A DNA stretch of 64,000 bases. Source: Emergencia sp. 1XD21-10 (GTDB lineage Bacteria > Bacillota > Clostridia > Peptostreptococcales > Anaerovoracaceae). Both the position numbers and the translations under genes were made by a program. Position 1 is the first letter of the stretch; every line of letters starts with the position of its first letter. The notes beneath the pieces were generated by a model. The model ran no database searches, had not been told where the DNA came from, and saw only the letters and a list, made by a program, of their open reading frames with translations. The DNA lies in assembly GCF_009936045.1 (NCBI RefSeq), contig NZ_QWEQ01000020.1, positions 1 through 64,000 of the forward strand, read 5' to 3'. Below, in pieces: positions 16,879 through 25,036 of this stretch.

Positions 16879-18033
16879 TTATCTGTCTTCCCAGGCTTTT
16901 TTTACAGCGGCAGCGAGAGCATTGGCAGCATCTTTGTTAAATACGGTCGGCAGAATATTTTCTGGGCAAAGTTCGTCTGCAGGAATGCTGTCAGCCAGTG
17001 CATAAACTGCAGCGATGAGCATGTCCTCGGTGATGGTTGTAGCCTTTGCATCGAGAGCGCCGCGGAACAGCGAAGGGAATACCAATACATTGTTAATCTG
17101 GTTTGGATAGTCGGAACGACCTGTACCGACTACTGCAGCACCAGCAGCCTTTGCATCATCCGGGAAAATTTCTGGAACAGGATTTGCCATAGCGAAGATG
17201 ATTGGATTTTTTGCCATGGTTTTTACCATATCAGAAGAGAGGACGCCTGGTGCGGAAACACCGATGAATACATCAGCATCAACAACAGCTTCTTTTAGAC
17301 TGCCCTCTATATTGTCAGGATTGGTGAAGTCAAGAAGTTCTTTCTTGGCGCTGCTCAGCTGTCTGTGAGCGGAAACAATGCCTTTGCTGTCGCAAATTAA
17401 GATATCTCGGCACCCTAGATTATATGCCATTTGAGCGATTGCGCTGCCTGCTGCACCAGCGCCATTAATGACAATTTTGCAGTTCTCCATGGCGCGACCT
17501 GTGATACGCAGCGCATTGATCAGAGCAGCACAGGTAACGATGGCGGTACCGTGCTGATCATCGTGAAATACCGGGATATTCAGTTCCTTTTTCAGTCGTC
17601 TTTCTACCTCGAAGCAGGCAGGAGCAGCGATATCTTCCAGATTGATACCGCCAAAGCCAGGGGCAATATTCTTGACAGTTGCAATAATTTCTTCAGGATC
17701 TTGTGATGCCAGGCAAATTGGGAAGGCATCTATACCTGCAAAATGTTTAAAGAGAATTGCTTTTCCCTCCATAACCGGCATGCCGGCAAGGGCACCGATA
17801 TTGCCAAGTCCCAAAATGGCAGAACCGTCAGTTACGATGGCAACCAGCCTATCTCTCGATGTGTATTTTGAAGCAGCTTCTGGGTCATCTTTAATAGCAA
17901 GACAAGGCGTTGCAACTCCAGGCGTATAGTAGACCGCTAGATCTTCTGCGTCTTTCAGTTCTACTCGAGAGGTAATTTCAATTTTGCCGCCAGCCTTTTC
18001 ATGACGTTCCAGTGCTAATTTTCCGTAATCCAT
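16879..18033 (-). CDS. Malic enzyme, NAD-type malate dehydrogenase (decarboxylating)
   Basis: Converts malate to pyruvate and CO2 with reduction of NAD(P). 384 residues, the short bacterial form without a phosphotransacetylase domain. Recognised by VYYTPGVATPC, VTDGSAILGLGNIGALAGMPVMEGKA, NLEDIAAPACFEVE and FHDDQHGTAIV (catalytic Asp region) plus a Rossmann motif NGAGAAGSA. The frame is open 40 codons further upstream; ATG 18033 is chosen because AAAGGA precedes it and it begins the family's normal N-terminus. Confidence 0.95.
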   Translation of the reverse strand: MDYGKLALERHEKAGGKIEITSRVELKDAEDLAVYYTPGVATPCLAIKDDPEAASKYTSRDRLVAIVTDGSAILGLGNIGALAGMPVMEGKAILFKHFAGIDAFPICLASQDPEEIIATVKNIAPGFGGINLEDIAAPACFEVERRLKKELNIPVFHDDQHGTAIVTCAALINALRITGRAMENCKIVINGAGAAGSAIAQMAYNLGCRDILICDSKGIVSAHRQLSSAKKELLDFTNPDNIEGSLKEAVVDADVFIGVSAPGVLSSDMVKTMAKNPIIFAMANPVPEIFPDDAKAAGAAVVGTGRSDYPNQINNVLVFPSLFRGALDAKATTITEDMLIAAVYALADSIPADELCPENILPTVFNKDAANALAAAVKKAWEDR

Positions 18034-18124
18034 GTGAATCAGTCCTTTCCTTATATGTAGCTTATAAAATGGGGATGTAAAACCATTATTATTAAATCTT
18101 CTGTCCAAATACTTTGGCGTTACC

Positions 18125-18153
18125 AGTATACAATAAATAGCATGGAAAATCAA
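18125..18153 (-). promoter_or_regulatory. Sigma-A promoter of malic enzyme-trmO
   Basis: On the minus strand, TTGATT (18153-18148), 17-base spacer, TATACT (18130-18125). The rest of 18034-18334 holds this promoter and the divergent one at 18256; I see no gene there. Confidence 0.65.
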
Positions 18154-18255
18154 ATCTCATAGAGTTTTTTTTATATTTTCTTCCAGCAGGTAGTTTTACC
18201 GTTTAATCCTTAATGCTGTGATTAAAAGTTTACACTTTCCTTTTTATGGAAGATT

Positions 18256-18264
18256 TGGTATACT
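18256..18264 (+). promoter_or_regulatory. Extended -10 promoter of the EamA gene
   Basis: TGGTATACT (TGn plus TATACT) about 70 bases before the start; the -35 position reads TTTCCT and is weak. Confidence 0.5.
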
Positions 18265-18334
18265 ATTTATAAATTGCGGATATGCTATGTGATTTATAAA
18301 GATAATAAAAATGGAAGGGATGTTATAATAAGAA

Positions 18335-19237
18335 ATGACAAGAGAATATGCCTATGCAGGAATCACAATTTTTTTGTGGGGCTCATCTTTTGCAGTCATA
18401 GGACTGATGGTAAAAGAAGTACATCCTATGGTTATGCTCTTTTTCAATAGTCTGGTCGCTTTTTTGTTTTTATTTGCCTTAAATACTGCTCAGGGAAAGC
18501 TAAAAAAAGGACGCAGCGGAATTAAAAAGAAGGAACTGCACGTTCTAGTGTTGCTGGGACTGATGACCTTTTTCTATAATGCGATGATTAACAGCAGTCT
18601 CGGATACTTAAAAGCGCAGCAGTCCAGTGTCATTAATTATTTATGGCCGTTTTTTCTGGTGATTTTTTCCTCTATCTTTTTAAAGGAGAAAATGACTGTT
18701 TGGAAAGCGCTGGCACTTTTAATTTCTTTCCTTGGTGTAGCTATCGTAGTGACAGAAGGAAATCTTGATAATTTGAGTGGTATCAGTCTTCCCGGGGTAT
18801 GCCTTGCTGGTGGAGCAGCAGTATGTTATGGTCTGTTCTGCGTAATAAATAAAGGCGTTTCCGCCGATAATTTTGTAGGAATGATGTTGTATTATTTGAT
18901 TTCTACCGTTGCATCGCTGATTGCATTACTGACACAGCAAATCGAAATTCCGGTGCTAACACTGCCGCAGTGGGGCGGTGTCTTATGGACAGGGGTGTTG
19001 GTTTACGGACTGAGCTATGCCCTTTGGGCAAAAGCCTTACAGACCGGAAACATAGCGATTATTTCCAATTTGGCGTATATTACTCCGGTGGCTTCCCTTG
19101 TTTGGATTTACTTCCTCATGGGAGAGAAAATCGAACTGTTTGCAATCGCAGGATTGTTGTTTATTTTAATTGGTATCGCAGTGCAAATCTTCGGGGAGTA
19201 TAAAAAACTTCCGGGCAAAGTGCGTGCGACTGAATGA
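18335..19237 (+). CDS. EamA/DMT-superfamily transporter
   Basis: 300 residues with ten hydrophobic segments in two EamA repeats; conserved pieces are FLWGSSFAVIGLMVKE at the start, QQSSVINYLWPFFLVIFS, and the second-repeat ITPVASLVWIYFLMGE. Drug/metabolite transporters of this class export amino acids or other metabolites; the substrate here is unknown. It is a single gene between the malic enzyme promoter and the repeat region at 19241. Confidence 0.9.
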   Translation: MTREYAYAGITIFLWGSSFAVIGLMVKEVHPMVMLFFNSLVAFLFLFALNTAQGKLKKGRSGIKKKELHVLVLLGLMTFFYNAMINSSLGYLKAQQSSVINYLWPFFLVIFSSIFLKEKMTVWKALALLISFLGVAIVVTEGNLDNLSGISLPGVCLAGGAAVCYGLFCVINKGVSADNFVGMMLYYLISTVASLIALLTQQIEIPVLTLPQWGGVLWTGVLVYGLSYALWAKALQTGNIAIISNLAYITPVASLVWIYFLMGEKIELFAIAGLLFILIGIAVQIFGEYKKLPGKVRATE

Positions 19238-19240
19238 CTT

Positions 19241-19337
19241 GCACCATTTTCCTTATAAATAGCTTGTATGGTGCGCTTTTCAGCAGGTTACTGCTGCCAC
19301 CTGCACCATTTTTCGAAAAAACACAGTCAATGGTGCG
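19241..19337. repeat. Composite palindromic repeat, copy A
   Basis: Two hairpins with GCACCAT/ATGGTGC arms (19241-19247 with 19268-19274; 19303-19310 with 19329-19336), joined by a TTCAGCAGGT-containing linker. The same arrangement with near-identical left hairpin recurs at 24689-24785. Neither hairpin is followed by a T-run. Lies 3' of two converging genes. Confidence 0.7.
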
Positions 19338-19386
19338 AAATTTTTTGTACACTACTTAAATTTATGTATTTTAAGGAACCCAAAGG

Positions 19387-19418
19387 AAAAAGCTGGAAAT
19401 TTTATTTTCCAGCTTTTT
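19387..19418. terminator. Bidirectional terminator between EamA gene and trpB2
   Basis: 13-bp perfect stem (19387-19399 with 19406-19418) with A-run and T-run flanks, so it works for either converging gene. Confidence 0.9.
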
Positions 19419-19434
19419 CTAATTTATAGCCTTT

Positions 19435-19492
19435 GCACTATTTTACTTGCCTAGTTTTGCATCATTGTCCTCACATTTGGATTTAATGGTGC
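19435..19492. repeat. Degenerate hairpin of the same repeat family
   Basis: GCACTATT (19435-19442) can pair with AATGGTGC (19485-19492) with one mismatch, directly before the trpB2 stop. Confidence 0.35.
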
Positions 19493-19499
19493 AGGAAAC

Positions 19500-20879
19500 T
19501 TACCATTCTACCGAAGGCAGACTGTCGAATCCGATTTGCAAATCTTCATCGGTCGGTACGTAGTCATTCATGGTACCGTCATTGAACTGTTCGTATGCTT
19601 TCAGGTCAAAGTAGCCGGTTCCGGTCAGACCGAAGAGAATGGTCTTTTCTTCACCTGTTTCCTTGCAGTGGAGCGCTTCGTCGATAGCAGCTTTGATAGC
19701 GTGGCTGCTTTCCGGTGCAGGCAGAATGCCTTCCACTCTGGCAAAATCGCTTGCAGCTTTGAAGACTTCGGTTTGTTCGTAGCTTCTTGCTTCCATCATG
19801 CCCTGATCATAAAGTTCAGAAAGAATTGGACTCATGCCGTGGTATCTGAGACCGCCTGCATGGTTTGGAGAAGGAATAAAGCCACTGCCCAGAGTATACA
19901 TTTTAGCCATCGGCGTTACTTTTCCAGTGTCGCAGAAGTCATAAGCGTATTTACCTCTGGTCAGACTCGGGCAGGAGGCAGGCTCTACTGCGATGAATCT
20001 GTAGTCTTTTTCTCCGCGGAGCTTTTCACCCATGAATGGGGAAATCAGTCCGCCCAGATTGGAGCCGCCGCCGGCGCAGCCGATGATAATATCAGGGGAA
20101 ATTCCATATTTGTCCATGGCAGCCTTTGCTTCCAGACCGATGACACTCTGATGAAGGACAACCTGAGAAAGTACGCTTCCCAGCACATATCTGTATCCAT
20201 CTTTCGATAAAGCTGCTTCAACAGCTTCAGAAATAGCGCAGCCCAGACTTCCTGTAGTTCCCGGATGCTCTGCAAGGATTTTCTTGCCGATTTCAGTTGT
20301 ATTGGAAGGGGAGGCAGTTACGTTAGCGCCGTAGGTTCTCATCACTTCTCGTCTGAACGGTTTCTGTTCGTAGGATACCTTTACCATGTATACGTTACAG
20401 TCAAGACCGAGATAAGCGCATGCCATGGAAAGGGCAGTACCCCATTGACCGGCACCGGTTTCTGTGGTGACGCCTTTTAGACCTTGTTTCTTCGCATAGT
20501 ATGCCTGAGTGATTGCGGAGTTCAGCTTGTGACTGCCGCTGGTATTGTTTCCCTCGAATTTATAATAAATCTTTGCCGGAGTCTGCAGCTTTTCTTCGAG
20601 GCAGTAAGCGCGAACCAGCGGGGAAGGACGATACATCTTGTAGAAGTCCTGAATTTCCTGCGGGATATCGAAGTAAGGGGTATCGTTGTCCAGCTCCTGC
20701 TTTACAAGCTCTTCGCAGAATACCGGCGTCAGGTCAGCTTCGGTTACAGGCTGCAGCGTTGCAGGATTCAGCATTGGCGCAGGCTTTTTCTTCATATCTG
20801 CCCGAACGTTGTAATACTGCGTTGGCATCTCGTTTTCTTCCAGATAAATTTTGTAAGGGATTTTCTTTTCGTTGTTCAT
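19500..20879 (-). CDS. trpB2: TrpB2-type tryptophan synthase beta chain
   Basis: 459 residues, PLP enzyme of the TrpB2 subgroup that condenses indole with serine and does not pair tightly with TrpA. The lysine-bearing motif is EGNNTSGSHKLNSA near residue 115, ETGAGQWGTALS follows, and the phosphate-binding glycine loop is GCAGGGSNLGG near 270. The extended N-terminus (YYNVRADMKKKPAPMLNP) is diagnostic of TrpB2. No trpA or other trp gene is adjacent. Expression is governed by a tryptophan T-box leader just upstream. Confidence 0.93.
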   Translation of the reverse strand: MNNEKKIPYKIYLEENEMPTQYYNVRADMKKKPAPMLNPATLQPVTEADLTPVFCEELVKQELDNDTPYFDIPQEIQDFYKMYRPSPLVRAYCLEEKLQTPAKIYYKFEGNNTSGSHKLNSAITQAYYAKKQGLKGVTTETGAGQWGTALSMACAYLGLDCNVYMVKVSYEQKPFRREVMRTYGANVTASPSNTTEIGKKILAEHPGTTGSLGCAISEAVEAALSKDGYRYVLGSVLSQVVLHQSVIGLEAKAAMDKYGISPDIIIGCAGGGSNLGGLISPFMGEKLRGEKDYRFIAVEPASCPSLTRGKYAYDFCDTGKVTPMAKMYTLGSGFIPSPNHAGGLRYHGMSPILSELYDQGMMEARSYEQTEVFKAASDFARVEGILPAPESSHAIKAAIDEALHCKETGEEKTILFGLTGTGYFDLKAYEQFNDGTMNDYVPTDEDLQIGFDSLPSVEW

Positions 20880-20940
20880 GTCTTCTTTCTCCTTTCAATT
20901 GTGCGCGGGAGAGGGGTGTATTTTAGCTCAAAAAGCAGAA

Positions 20941-21247
20941 AACTCCTGTCCCAGACGATATCTGCTGGGACAAGAGTATAAATTTCTCTTGCGGTGCCAC
21001 CCGGCTTGACGATAGGTTTACCCTGTCATCCACTCTGCGCATACTATCATATGCCGACTTTGGTTACGAAGTGTCCTTCTCCGTCGCCCCTACTGCGGTA
21101 TCGTGAAAAAGATAGCCGGTTCGGTTTGCCCTCAGGAGTCCATTCGGTTCTGTCTTTGCCTGCTGTAATCTCACCATCTACAGCTCTCTCAAAGGTAAGT
21201 CTCAAAACTTACTACTCTCCATCAAAGGTTTAGCTCATATTTAATTC
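20941..21247 (-). promoter_or_regulatory. Tryptophan-specific T-box leader
   Basis: The minus strand carries a T-box leader ahead of trpB2. The conserved GGGTGGCACCGC (21002-20991) holds the UGGC that pairs with the tRNA 3' end; its C matches discriminator G73 of bacterial tRNA-Trp. The specifier-loop region GAATGGACTCC places the Trp codon TGG at 21142-21140. A terminator hairpin follows: TTGTCCCAG with CTGGGACAG, then T-rich TTTTCTGCTTTTT. Uncharged tRNA-Trp should favour the antiterminator and switch trpB2 on. Confidence 0.93.
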
Positions 21248-21253
21248 TTCCCT

Positions 21254-21282
21254 ATCATAACACCGGAATTGGTAGTTGTCAA
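21254..21282 (-). promoter_or_regulatory. Sigma-A promoter of the T-box/trpB2 transcript
   Basis: Minus-strand TTGACA (21282-21277), 17-base spacer, TATGAT (21259-21254); predicted start near 21247. Confidence 0.85.
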
Positions 21283-21404
21283 TAAGTTTTTGTAAAAAAC
21301 ACAAAAATATTTTGTGAAATGTGTGGAAGTTATACAAATCCATGAGACTGATACATGTATTCTGAAATAATATAAATCAAATATAAAATAAAATAAAATA
21401 ATTG

Positions 21405-21433
21405 TTGACTTCAAGTTACGAATGTAGTAATAT
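21405..21433 (+). promoter_or_regulatory. Probable promoter of the subtilase gene
   Basis: TTGACT (21405-21410), 17-base spacer, TAATAT (21428-21433), preceded by an AT-rich run of AAAAT units (21371-21400) that could act as an UP element. Confidence 0.55.
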
Positions 21434-21491
21434 CGAATAAACAGTAAATTGTTTTAAGGAAATGGAAATAGGATTTAAAAGGATGTTAACC

Positions 21492-23126
21492 ATGTATAAA
21501 GGATTTGAAAAGAAATCAAACAGGATGGTAACATGTATTTGTATCGCTACATTGGTGATACTGCAATTAGGACTATGTTTTGACCGGAACACAGTTTATG
21601 CAGAGGAAGAGAAGGAGGCATATATTGTTATCACAAAGGATGGTGACAGTATTGAGAAGCTGAAAGAAGAATACAATGTGATAGCTGAAAATGGAGATGC
21701 ATTAACTGTCGAAATTTCCGATTCTGAAGCTGCTCGTATAGAAACAGATAAAGATATTATTTGTGTAGAAAAGGATTTTACCATAGACACTGAAGTTGAA
21801 GCTGGTGAGGATATGGTTAAACCACTTAGTGAAATCTGGAATCAAGATGCGCTGAATATGGAAGCCTCATATTCCAATCAAATTGTAAAAGTAGCAGTGA
21901 TTGATTCTGGTATTGATGTAACAGATAATATCACAGTGAAGGAAAGGAGAAACTTCATAAAAGATACTCCAGTAACAACACCTTTGTATGAGGATTTTAC
22001 AGGACACGGGACCAGTGTTGCGAGCATGATTGCGGGCAGCGGAACAGGTAGTGATGTAATAGGTACAGGCGGTAATATTGAATTGTATTCTGCGAGGGTT
22101 TTAGATGAAAATAGGCAAGCACCTATCAGTAGCGTAGTTGAAGCAATCTATTGGGCAATAGAGAAGGATGTAAAGGTTATCAACATCAGTTTTGGTACGC
22201 AGATTTATTCAGAGGCACTAAAGACTGCGATTGATACAGCAACAGACAAGGGGATTCTTGTTGTAGCAGCTGCAGGAAATCGTGGAACACAGGGGGTTGA
22301 CTATCCGGCAGCTTTCGAAAATGTACTGGCTGTGGGATCTGTAAATGCAGCAGGAAATGTCAGTGATTTTAGTGCAAAGGGTGAAGAAGTTGATGTCATG
22401 GCTCCTGGAGAGGCTGTATTGGCACAGGCAAACTTTGGAGAAGATTTAGTTCTATCCGGGACTAGTCTTGCAGCACCGCAAGTTGCAGGTATTGCAGCAC
22501 GACTTTGGAGCAAAGATGTGACAAAACCAGCAACTTTTATTAAGACTTTAATCAAGCTTAGTGCAAAAAAAATTGAATTCTCAGGCAGTGGATATGGACT
22601 GGTGGATTATGGATATGCTTTAGAGATTTATGATGAGGTCAGCGTCCAGTTCAATACGCTGTTAGAAGAAAATACAACAGTTTCTGCTGACGAGAACTCT
22701 GTGCTAGTAGAGGAAGAGCAAGATGAAGTATCCATTGGGCAGAATATTGACACAGAAGAAGAACCAACAATTAATGATACATTGAGTCATGCTGATGCAA
22801 TAGAGTTTACGCTTGAGGATGTTTCGGAATCGAAAGTAGCAGTTTCTGAACAAAGCAAGCTAATTTTCAAAGACATAAATAGCATCGAACTAGAAAAAGA
22901 GGCTATTCGTGAAATTAAGGTTAATTCAAATACTGATTCTATTGTTGACTATAGTGTGCATATAGTCACAGGTAGTTGGCATAAGGAGGTCCATCAGGCA
23001 TATGTAAATAATGCAGAAATGAAGGTTGGGGCAATTTATGCGGATCATCATGATGATTTAAAAGGAATTGGGGCAAATCCAGAATTTCATGGGTTGCTTG
23101 GCATAATGATGCCGGCGGTGATTTAG
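21492..23126 (+). CDS. Secreted S8 (subtilisin) peptidase, C-terminus frame-displaced
   Basis: Signal peptide (basic start, hydrophobic ICIATLVILQLGLCF, cleavage near VYAEE), a propeptide-like segment, then an S8 catalytic domain with Asp in VAVIDSGID (~138), His in GHGTSVASMIAG (~172), oxyanion Asn in AAAGN (~263) and Ser in GTSLAAPQVAG (~325). The acidic region after residue 420 is a linker. The last residues before the stop (PEFHGLLG...) lose sense, while the -1 frame continues with a sensible sequence into the next reading frame. ATG 21492 has AAAGGA eight bases upstream; the frame is open to 21462. Confidence 0.82.
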   Translation: MYKGFEKKSNRMVTCICIATLVILQLGLCFDRNTVYAEEEKEAYIVITKDGDSIEKLKEEYNVIAENGDALTVEISDSEAARIETDKDIICVEKDFTIDTEVEAGEDMVKPLSEIWNQDALNMEASYSNQIVKVAVIDSGIDVTDNITVKERRNFIKDTPVTTPLYEDFTGHGTSVASMIAGSGTGSDVIGTGGNIELYSARVLDENRQAPISSVVEAIYWAIEKDVKVINISFGTQIYSEALKTAIDTATDKGILVVAAAGNRGTQGVDYPAAFENVLAVGSVNAAGNVSDFSAKGEEVDVMAPGEAVLAQANFGEDLVLSGTSLAAPQVAGIAARLWSKDVTKPATFIKTLIKLSAKKIEFSGSGYGLVDYGYALEIYDEVSVQFNTLLEENTTVSADENSVLVEEEQDEVSIGQNIDTEEEPTINDTLSHADAIEFTLEDVSESKVAVSEQSKLIFKDINSIELEKEAIREIKVNSNTDSIVDYSVHIVTGSWHKEVHQAYVNNAEMKVGAIYADHHDDLKGIGANPEFHGLLGIMMPAVI

Positions 23127-23146
23127 GTACAGGAGACTGTAACTTT

Positions 23147-23737
23147 ATGGCTAATTATAGATTTTTAATTAAAGTCGCAGAAGCTTATGGTAGAGGTGAT
23201 GGATATACTGCTGTAAATCGTACGGATATTAGTGGGTTAAGTGTTACTTGTTATAATCAAATGATAGATGGCTTTAAAGCAATTAAGGAACATGACTTAA
23301 ATGGTGCCACTTCTTGCTCATGGTGTAATAAGTCAGTCAACATTTGGAATAAAGGTAATGATTCATCACAAAAAGCTTTTGTGATGGGTTTAGCTATGCA
23401 TATCGCAACAGATACATTTGCTCATTCTGCATTTTCACAAATGCAATCAGGCTCTTATTCTTGGAGAAGAATAACACATACTAATGACGCGGCAGATGAT
23501 CCGACACATATTCCTAGGCGTGTTCAGATGGCCTACGCCGTTGAAAGAAATGTAGTTAGTAGATATAATGGGAATAGAGGGAGTTATCATACATGTAATG
23601 ATTTTTATGATTCGTCTTCAGGTGCATATGATGTTTTAACATTCCGTATAACGAAAATGAGAACTTTTGCTGAAGCAGCAGGATATACTACTGAATCAGT
23701 GCTTAGCAAATTTGGTAAATTACAAACGGCATACTAA
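23147..23737 (+). CDS. Phospholipase C-like metal-binding domain, probably part of the preceding subtilase
   Basis: 196 residues from ATG 23147, but the frame is open and protein-like upstream of it: from 23090 it reads VAWHNDAGGDLGTGDCNFMANYRF. The core GLAMHIATDTFAHSAFSQ carries an HxxxDxxxH pattern and later His/Asp/Glu residues, resembling zinc-dependent phospholipase C or DUF6765-type proteins. No signal peptide of its own, which supports it being the C-terminal domain of the secreted subtilase and separated by a frame change. AGGAG at 23131-23135 could allow independent translation, but then export would be unexplained. Confidence 0.6.
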   Translation: MANYRFLIKVAEAYGRGDGYTAVNRTDISGLSVTCYNQMIDGFKAIKEHDLNGATSCSWCNKSVNIWNKGNDSSQKAFVMGLAMHIATDTFAHSAFSQMQSGSYSWRRITHTNDAADDPTHIPRRVQMAYAVERNVVSRYNGNRGSYHTCNDFYDSSSGAYDVLTFRITKMRTFAEAAGYTTESVLSKFGKLQTAY

Positions 23738-23771
23738 AGTATTGGTATTTATATCATTTGAGGAGATTGTA

Positions 23772-24665
23772 ATGATGTATGATAGAAAGAATACTTCAAA
23801 AAAAAACATCATAATTGTAACAGTAAGCATAGTCGGTTTATTGGCTATACTTTGTTACGCCAGTCTTTTCTCGCAAGCCAATAAGCCTGAGGTTATTTCA
23901 GATTGTCCGCAATTGATTCCTGACGAGAGTCCGCTTATACTTCCCAATGAGCGAAGTGACTTTTCAGTTAAGGAACTGGATTTTAAAGAGAAAGAGCGAA
24001 TTAGTTATGGGAAATATGGATTCAGGTATAAGCTTGATATCAAAGAGACGGCTGTTTTGATGTTAGATGTGTGGGAAGATTCAACATTAAAAAATATTTC
24101 TTATGGTGTTTATCGAAGTCCTGAACTGGGAAAACCTGTTGCAGAGGTTCATATAGAAGAAGTTCTAAAGATGGATGTTGACAATGAGTTAGGGAATCCG
24201 ACTGAAATACAGCCGAAGCACCAGCCGGGAGAAGGAATTGTACTGAATCCGGGAGTTTACTATATAGCCGTTTATAGTACAAATTCCAATGAAGATGCTA
24301 TTGCAAAGTATGAAAGTCTATTGGCTGTTGTTAATATCGAGCTGTCACTGCAAGAGGGAGAGTGGGGATTCTTTTTTTCGACAGGAAGAGAACAGAAAAC
24401 GTATTTTGAAGTCAATGTTCCTAGCTCTGGACTGCTTTATGTTGAGAGAGATTTTTGGAGAGTTACTTATGATATTCAGCTCTGTGACGCTGAAAAAAAT
24501 CCGATTCAAAAGCCTATCTTAGAGCCGTCGGGTCAGGAAAAAGGTCATCAAAAAGCTAAGTTTACTATTTCTGAGCCGGGAAGATACTATTTGCAAGTTG
24601 TTTCTGGTGATCCCAAGCCTTCATGCTGGGCTAATGAAGTCAGGTATAGATTTATGCCGGAATAG
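23772..24665 (+). CDS. Membrane-anchored extracytoplasmic protein of unknown function
   Basis: About 297 residues from ATG 23772, which is preceded by AGGAG (23761-23765). One hydrophobic segment (IIIVTVSIVGLLAILCYASLF) near residue 13 serves as signal anchor. The rest is beta-rich, with two stretches that look like pre-peptidase C-terminal type sandwich domains (GVYYIAVYSTN near residue 160 and GRYYLQVVSGD near 275). I do not recognise a family. It follows the subtilase by 34 bases and shares its AT-rich composition, so a joint secreted function is possible. Confidence 0.75.
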   Translation: MMYDRKNTSKKNIIIVTVSIVGLLAILCYASLFSQANKPEVISDCPQLIPDESPLILPNERSDFSVKELDFKEKERISYGKYGFRYKLDIKETAVLMLDVWEDSTLKNISYGVYRSPELGKPVAEVHIEEVLKMDVDNELGNPTEIQPKHQPGEGIVLNPGVYYIAVYSTNSNEDAIAKYESLLAVVNIELSLQEGEWGFFFSTGREQKTYFEVNVPSSGLLYVERDFWRVTYDIQLCDAEKNPIQKPILEPSGQEKGHQKAKFTISEPGRYYLQVVSGDPKPSCWANEVRYRFMPE

Positions 24666-24688
24666 TCGACTTTCTTTTTGGGGAATCT

Positions 24689-25028
24689 GCACCATTTTCC
24701 TCTAAATATGAATAAATGGTGCGTGTTCTTCAGCCGGTGAATCTTGATTCCGCACCAAATTATGTCAAATAAGAGGCAATGGTGCAGGTATGGGGCAGTA
24801 AATGCCGGGAAATTAAAGATTATCCTTTCTTTCTGGAAATTATATACATCAGCAGGAAAGCGGCTTTACCATTATCTTCCACAGTTTTCCGAAAAGCACA
24901 TTAGATTCAATACTATCACAGAATAATCCGCACCATGCCATCGCATTTCAGCGAAAATGGTGCGGATTATTGGTTTTGCATGTTGAAGTGCTGCACCATT
25001 TAGTTCATATCAACACAAAATGGTGCAG
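24689..25028. repeat. Composite palindromic repeat, copy B plus two further hairpins
   Basis: Fills the gap between converging genes; no gene seen in 24666-25036. Copy B: GCACCATTT/AAATGGTGC (24689-24697 with 24714-24722) and GCACCA..TGGTGC (24752-24757 with 24780-24785). Further hairpins: a perfect 15-bp stem at 24922-24936 with 24957-24971, and CTGCACCATT (24991-25000) with AATGGTGCAG (25019-25028). Stem sequence matches copy A at 19241. Confidence 0.75.
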
Positions 25029-25036
25029 AATCCTCA

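Noticed and set aside
19536-20210. 224-codon + frame opposite trpB2
   Set aside because: Antisense of conserved PLP-enzyme codons; no ribosome binding site or family resemblance.
24744-24926. 60-codon + strand frame in the repeat cluster
   Set aside because: Basic, low-complexity translation with no ribosome binding site; it runs through the repeat hairpins.
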